This document shows, in pieces, positions 5,376 to 5,450 of a stretch of 5,450 nt of DNA. Position 1 is the first letter of the stretch. Each line of letters opens with the position of its first letter. The stretch covers positions 1 to 5,450 of the forward strand of contig CANJMU010000062.1 of assembly GCA_947475135.1 (NCBI GenBank), given 5' to 3'. Both the position numbers and the translations under genes were made by a program. The DNA is from Silvanigrellaceae bacterium. Its GTDB lineage: Bacteria; Bdellovibrionota; Oligoflexia; Silvanigrellales; Silvanigrellaceae. Under the pieces are notes generated by a model that saw only the letters and a program-made list of their open reading frames with translations, was not told the origin of the DNA and did no database searches.

Positions 5376-5450
5376 CTAATCGTGTCTAAATAATTCCACG
5401 GTAACCACCGTTCGGGATCTTTTTTCCAATGTTTTTGGAAAATAAGTAGG
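5376..5450 (-). CDS. C-terminal 24 codons of a probable transposase, cut by the right edge
   Basis: A minus-strand frame enters at the right edge and ends at TAG (5376-5378). The 24 residues are basic and protein-like (YFPKTLEKRSRTVVTVELF, then RHD), resembling the tails of IS3 or IS481-type DDE transposases after the integrase core, but no catalytic residue lies in the visible part. The call therefore leans on context: a terminal-repeat-like end and a 10-bp inverted repeat directly downstream. It could instead be the tail of an unrelated gene. Confidence 0.45.
   Translation of the reverse strand, partial: PTYFPKTLEKRSRTVVTVELFRHD

Larger units (their letters stand above)
5303..5450 (-). mobile_element. 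Right end of a probable IS3-like insertion sequence, continuing past the window
   Basis: The proposed element end starts at 5303 with TGTCCTCCCAG; elements of the IS3 family begin TG and end CA. A related GACAC sits just inside (5325-5329). A perfect 10-bp inverted repeat, TTAGACACGA (5322-5331) and TCGTGTCTAA (5380-5389), brackets the spacer after the probable transposase stop codon. The coding end at 5376-5450 points outwards toward this terminus, as expected for the right end of an IS. The other terminus and any target duplication lie outside the window, so the family assignment rests on pattern only. Confidence 0.45.

Overview
The window reads as an AT-rich Gram-negative bacterial chromosome segment. 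The evidence is Sec signal peptides without a lipobox on a solute-binding protein and on a glycosidase, and strong Shine-Dalgarno sites, three of them in front of GTG starts. I cannot fix the lineage. A proteobacterium or a Bdellovibrio-like bacterium living near eukaryotes would fit, but that is inference.

Layout from left to right. A minus-strand gene of unknown function runs off the left edge (1-120) and has its own promoter-like site (193-221). A short GC-richer stretch (about 241-392) separates it from recD2 (393-2750, minus), a complete RecD2-type helicase whose best start is a GTG inside the longest open frame. Divergent from recD2 is a tRNA-Pro(UGG) gene with encoded CCA (2846-2920). 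Next comes a T-rich spacer, then a compact 125-bp inverted-repeat element (2986-3110) that can fold into a long hairpin as plus-strand RNA. It lies 71 bp upstream of an amino-acid-type periplasmic binding protein gene (3182-3955, plus). That gene converges, with a 25-bp gap, on a minus-strand gene for a secreted GH18 enzyme very like Endo H (3981-4850, start GTG).

The right 600 bases hold the promoter region of the GH18 gene, a 110-codon open stretch that looks like the truncated 3' part of a gene (4968-5300, minus), and what appears to be the 3' end of an insertion sequence. The latter consists of a TG-starting terminal sequence near 5303, a 10-bp inverted repeat, and the last 24 codons of a probable transposase running off the right edge.

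The genes do not form an operon. The functional themes are DNA repair (RecD2), translation (tRNA), amino-acid sensing or uptake (orphan binding protein) and attack on N-glycoproteins (Endo H-like enzyme). The points most worth a second look are the hairpin repeat element, the Endo H-like enzyme, and the IS junction with its disrupted neighbour. I found no CRISPR array, no toxin-antitoxin pair and no clearly new multigene system.
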